Of a stretch of DNA of 8,048 nucleotides, positions 5,709 through 8,048 are shown piece by piece. Source of the DNA: Candidatus Methanovirga meridionalis. Lineage in GTDB: Archaea > Methanobacteriota > Methanobacteria > Methanobacteriales > Methanobacteriaceae. The translations under genes were made by a program, and so were the position numbers. Position 1 is the stretch's first letter. Every line of letters starts with the position of its first letter. Under the pieces are notes generated by a model, which ran no database searches, was not told the origin of the DNA, and was given only the letters and a program-made list of their open reading frames with translations. Location: contig JAITPS010000134.1 of the NCBI GenBank assembly GCA_031289325.1, forward strand, positions 1-8,048. Reading direction: 5' to 3'.

Positions 5709-6937
5709 ATGAAAAGGTATGCTTTAAAAGAATTATGTGATTTTAATCAAGAATCTTATTCTAATAAAGATAATTGGGAATTTATAAATTATCTTGATAC
5801 TGGAAATGTTACTGAAAATAAAATTAATGAAATTCATCATTTTAATCCTTTGATTGATAAAATCCCAAGCAGGGCTAAAAGGAAAGTTAAAATTAATGAT
5901 ATAATATTTTCTACTGTTAGACCTAATCAAAGACATCATGGGATTATTAAAGAAAAAATCTCTAATTTATTAGTATCAACAGGATTTGCAGTTATTTCAA
6001 CTAAAATTGATATAATAGACTCTGATTTTTTATATTATTATCTCACACAATCACACATAATTGGATCATTACATATAATAGCTGAACAAAGCATGTCTGC
6101 TTATCCTTCTATAAAACCATCAGATATAGGAAATTTAGAACTATTATTACCCTCAATTAATATACAAAAGGCAATAGCTAAGATTTTAAATAAAATTAAT
6201 GAAAAAATTGAAATTAATGAAAAGATAAATAAAAATTTAGAACAACAGATAAATGAAATTTTTAAGTCATGGTTTGTAAAATTTGAACCATTTAAAGAAA
6301 ATGAATTTAAATCAAGTGATTTTGGTGAAATTCCTGTTGAATGGGAAATTGATTATTTGGGAAGTAATAAACTTTCTAAAATAATTAGTTCTGGAATTCA
6401 AGAATTTGAAGGTAGTAAATTTTATGTTGCTACTGCTAATGTTAATGAAGATAAAATAGACAATATTTTACCCATTATATCATATAATAATCGTCCAAGT
6501 AGAGCTAATATGCAACCAGCTCCAAAAAGTGCATGGTTTGCTAAAATGAAAGATTCAAGAAAATTGATAATGATAGATGAATATTCGGAAAGTATACTTG
6601 TTAAGTACATATTTTCAACAGGATTTTGTGGACTCAAATGTTCTAAAGATAGCTTTTATTATATTTGGTCATTTTTATTGTCAGATCAATTGATACAATG
6701 AAAAACAATCTATCTTTAGGAACAACAATGCAAGCAATAAACAATACCAATGTTAAAAAAATTAAATTGTTAAACCCAACAAATGAAGCTTTAGAAAGGT
6801 TTAATTTAATAGTTAGTCCAATTTTTGAAGAAATTTATAATAATAACATAGAAAATAAAAAATTAACCAAAACAAGAGACCTTTTACTTCCTAAATTAAT
6901 GTCTGGTGAAATCGATGTTTCTAAAGTTGAAATCTGA
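5709..6937 (+). pseudogene. hsdS: Type I restriction-modification specificity subunit HsdS, one frameshift
   Basis: HsdS gives type I restriction-modification complexes their DNA specificity. The first part (5709-6701, 330 residues) has target recognition domain 1 (about 1-150), a central coiled-coil spacer (about 151-195, QKAIAKILNKINEKIEIN, then EIFKSWFVKFEP), and most of domain 2, starting GEIPVEWEIDYLG. It stops at TGA 6699-6701 after FYYIWSFLLSDQLIQ. The other frame continues the same domain: SIDTMKNNLSLGTTMQAINN, then IKLLNP, the second coiled coil EALERFNLIVSPIFEEI, and the usual end LLLPKLMSGEIDVS, stopping at 6937. The shift is one base missing (net -1) close to 6684-6692. Joined length is about 408 residues, normal for the family. 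AGGTT (5696-5700) is a usable ribosome site 8 nt before ATG 5709. No hsdM or hsdR is in the window. A sequencing error cannot be excluded. Confidence 0.88.
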
Positions 6938-7013
6938 AGGGGATGTTTTTGAAGTTTTTATTTATATTCGTAGTGTTTTTCATCAATTCTTTAAATTTAT
7001 CAATAAATATCAT
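6921..7013 (-). pseudogene. VapC-like PIN toxin remnant with internal deletion
   Basis: Its ATG overlaps the stop of the antitoxin gene (ATGA at 7010-7013), the usual translational coupling in vapBC pairs. The 30-residue frame starts MIFID, as PIN-domain toxins commonly do (MIFIDTN...), keeping the first catalytic Asp. It then passes to KFKELMKNTTNINKNFKNIP, and the TTNINKNFKNIP part resembles the C-terminal strand of PIN domains (T-N-x-x-x-F-x-x-I-P). The last few residues are read out of the hsdS 3' end, and it stops at TAG 6921-6923. The roughly 100 residues with the other acidic catalytic positions are missing, so no RNase activity is expected. The reading is inferred from short matches. 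Confidence 0.4.
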
Positions 7014-7231
7014 ATTTCCATCCTATCCAATGAAAAATTTTTTCTCTCTTTTATAATTTCTTCAAAATTTTCATCGTTTTTATCCCATATATTGAAAAAT
7101 TCAAGGATTTTTTCTTGGGAATTATTTATTGGTTTAATAAATTTTATTTCAATTTCATATTTACCCATACTTGGTAGTGGGGTTTCAAATTTAAAATATT
7201 TTCCATCATATATTCCTTTTATTTTGTACAT
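7010..7231 (-). CDS. Putative VapB-like antitoxin (73 aa)
   Basis: The start MYKIKGIYDGKYFKFETPLP followed by KYEIEIKFIKPI is the small beta-strand domain seen in antitoxins of the DUF104/AF2212 kind. The tail KILEFFNIWDKND, then EEIIKERKNFSLDRMEI, is the toxin-binding helical region seen upstream of PIN toxins (F-x-x-W ... I-x-E-R-x-x-F). It would normally bind and neutralise a PIN ribonuclease and repress its own promoter. AGG (on the minus strand, plus 7241-7243) lies 9 nt before the start. The partner toxin is reduced to a remnant, so this appears to be an orphan antitoxin. It converges with hsdS. An unrelated small protein is possible, but the overlap with a MIFID start supports the antitoxin reading. 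Confidence 0.65.
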   Translation of the reverse strand: MYKIKGIYDGKYFKFETPLPSMGKYEIEIKFIKPINNSQEKILEFFNIWDKNDENFEEIIKERKNFSLDRMEI

Positions 7232-7381
7232 TTGTTTTTTCCTAATTAATTTTATTAATTTAAATGTATTATTGATTTAAATGTATATTAATAATTTAAA
7301 ATATAATTATTTTTTGTATTTTCTTTGTATTTTCATTAATAAATTATTAATATATTTTTATAATACTGTCAACTTAAGATG

Positions 7382-7485
7382 TCAACTTAAGAAAATTATT
7401 TTTTTAAATTTGGATTGAAATTAAAAATAAAGCTTTTATAAACAAAATCTTAGTAGAAATCTTTAGTCAAAAATTCTTAAGTTGA
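7382..7485 (+). mobile_element. MITE-like element, copy B
   Basis: This 104-bp element has perfect 12-bp terminal inverted repeats: TCAACTTAAGAA (7382-7393) and TTCTTAAGTTGA (7474-7485). It aligns full length with the reverse complement of copy A (3857-3956). It has no ORF. Just outside its left end the same terminus is partly repeated (GTCAACTTAAGAT, 7368-7380), as if an end had been duplicated or a second element had been lost. It lies immediately upstream of the promoter of the TfoX-C gene and about 150 bp from the antitoxin start. Confidence 0.7.
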
Positions 7486-7499
7486 TAGAATTGCTATTT

Positions 7500-7507
7500 T
7501 TTATAAA
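7500..7507 (+). promoter_or_regulatory. Possible TATA box for the TfoX-C gene
   Basis: TTTATAAA sits 58 bp before ATG 7558 and 15 bp after the end of MITE copy B. Initiation near 7530 would give a leader of about 28 nt. Insertion of the element so close could have altered this promoter. Confidence 0.35.
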
Positions 7508-7557
7508 TTAAAAAGTTTTTATTAATTATTATTAAATTAAATGATGGTTATGATTTT

Positions 7558-7812
7558 ATGGAAAAATTATCGGATTTAATCAATATTGGGAAGGTTTCAG
7601 AAAAACAATTAAATGATATTGGGATTTATTCTTTAAAAGAATTAAAAGAAATTGGATCAAGAGAAGCTTGGTTGAAGATAAAAGAAAAAGATCCTTCTAC
7701 TTGTATTAATAAGCTTCGGGCTTTTGAAGGAGCAATTCAAGGAGTAAAAAAGAATCTATTAAATGATAATACTAAAAAATCATTAAATGATTTTTATCGT
7801 GAATTCAAATAG
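7558..7812 (+). CDS. Stand-alone TfoX C-terminal domain protein (84 aa)
   Basis: The protein matches the TfoX C-terminal domain along its whole length: LSDLINIGKVSEKQLNDIGI (4-23), then SLKELKEIGSREAWLKI (25-41), DPSTCINKLRAFEGAIQGV (45-63) and a closing helix ending LNDFYREF. The first part resembles a helix-hairpin-helix, and LxxLxNIGxxxxxxLxxxGI is the family hallmark. In gamma-proteobacteria this domain is the C-terminal half of the competence regulator TfoX/Sxy; here the N-terminal half is absent, as is common for free-standing members in archaea and other bacteria, whose role is unknown. ATG 7558 has only a weak GGTTATGAT ribosome site. It appears to be a single-gene unit with T-runs downstream. 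Confidence 0.85.
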   Translation: MEKLSDLINIGKVSEKQLNDIGIYSLKELKEIGSREAWLKIKEKDPSTCINKLRAFEGAIQGVKKNLLNDNTKKSLNDFYREFK

Positions 7813-7865
7813 CTATTAAATTATAAAATAAGATATAGTCTTTTATGGAAAAGCTCTTAAAGTTT

Positions 7866-7898
7866 AAAATGATAATTTTTTAAAATGATAATTTTTTT
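7866..7898 (+). terminator. Duplicated T-run, likely terminator of the TfoX-C gene
   Basis: AAAATGATAATTTTTT occurs twice in tandem (7866-7881 and 7882-7897). This gives runs of six T and seven T about 65-85 nt after the stop codon. It suits an archaeal terminator, and the duplication is itself another short tandem repeat. Confidence 0.45.
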
Positions 7899-7910
7899 AT
7901 TAAATTATTT

Positions 7911-7957
7911 AATTTTAAATATTAATTTATAAAAATTTATAGTTTTAAATTTCAATT
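7911..7957. repeat. Degenerate copy of the 30-bp left-edge repeat
   Basis: AATTTTAAATATTAATTTAT (7911-7930), followed by AAAAATTTATAGTTTTAAAT (7931-7950), follows the phase of the 1-316 array (AATTTTAAATATTAATTTAT then AAAA-TCTATAATTTTAAAT). The second part has two substitutions against the AAAAATC form. The same repeat family therefore occurs near both ends of the window. Confidence 0.6.
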
Positions 7958-7960
7958 AAA

Positions 7961-8048
7961 ATAAATAATTTTAATTTAATATAAATAATTTTTAATCAAT
8001 ATAAATAATTTTAATTTAATATAAATAATTTTTAATCAATATAAATAA
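7961..8048. repeat. 20-bp tandem array with 40-bp alternation, running off the window
   Basis: Copies start at 7961, 7981, 8001, 8021 and 8041. Two forms alternate: ATAAATAATTTTAATTTAAT and ATAAATAATTTTTAATCAAT, so the true unit is a 40-bp dimer. The array is cut by the window end. A related stretch, AATATAAATAATTTTAA, occurs at about 341-357, just after the left-edge array. Confidence 0.92.

Noticed and set aside
6906..7280. Plus-strand open frame of 124 codons
   Set aside because: It is antisense to the antitoxin-like gene, very rich in Phe, Ile and Ser from T-rich codons, has no ribosome site and starts inside hsdS. The minus strand has the recognisable proteins.

Overview
The window looks like a very AT-rich archaeal chromosome, most likely Methanobacteriales and probably close to Methanobrevibacter. 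The evidence is an archaeal-type glutamyl-tRNA synthetase, an archaeal-type S-adenosylhomocysteine hydrolase, TATA/BRE promoters, AGGTG-type ribosome binding sites, oligo-T terminators, and an elongator tRNA-Met that lacks an encoded CCA and is split by a bulge-helix-bulge intron. Genus and species are inferred from gene style and composition only.

Layout. 1-316 is an 11-copy, 30-bp tandem array. 565-2244 (+) is gltX. 2245-3074 has no protein gene I can defend. It does hold a strong consensus promoter (2446-2457) aimed at a foldable, comparatively GC-rich stretch starting at 2480, a candidate non-coding RNA, and a short degraded coding fragment (2801-2852). 3075-3183 (-) is tRNA-Met(CAT) with a 35-nt intron. 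3184-3856 is AT-rich, made largely of several short tandem duplications, with no gene. 3857-3956 is one copy of a roughly 100-bp element with terminal inverted repeats; a second, inverted copy lies at 7382-7485. A 7-copy, 19-bp array sits just upstream of ahcY (4207-5457, +).

5458-7231 is an accessory island of decayed mobile and defence genes: a tyrosine-recombinase remnant (5595-5702), a nearly full-length type I restriction specificity gene hsdS broken by one frameshift (5709-6937, +), and, converging on it, a VapB-like antitoxin (7010-7231, -) whose overlapping PIN toxin gene seems reduced to its two ends (6921-7013, -). 7558-7812 (+) is a small stand-alone TfoX C-terminal-domain protein. 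The window closes with a degenerate copy of the 30-bp repeat and a 20-bp array (7961-8048).

How the parts fit. gltX charges tRNA-Glu, and in such archaea usually tRNA-Gln too, for translation. ahcY removes the S-adenosylhomocysteine made by methyltransferases. The two housekeeping genes and the tRNA are separated by fast-changing, repeat-rich spacers in which mobile and defence genes have landed and decayed. The best candidates for something undescribed are the small inverted-repeat element and the putative RNA at about 2480.
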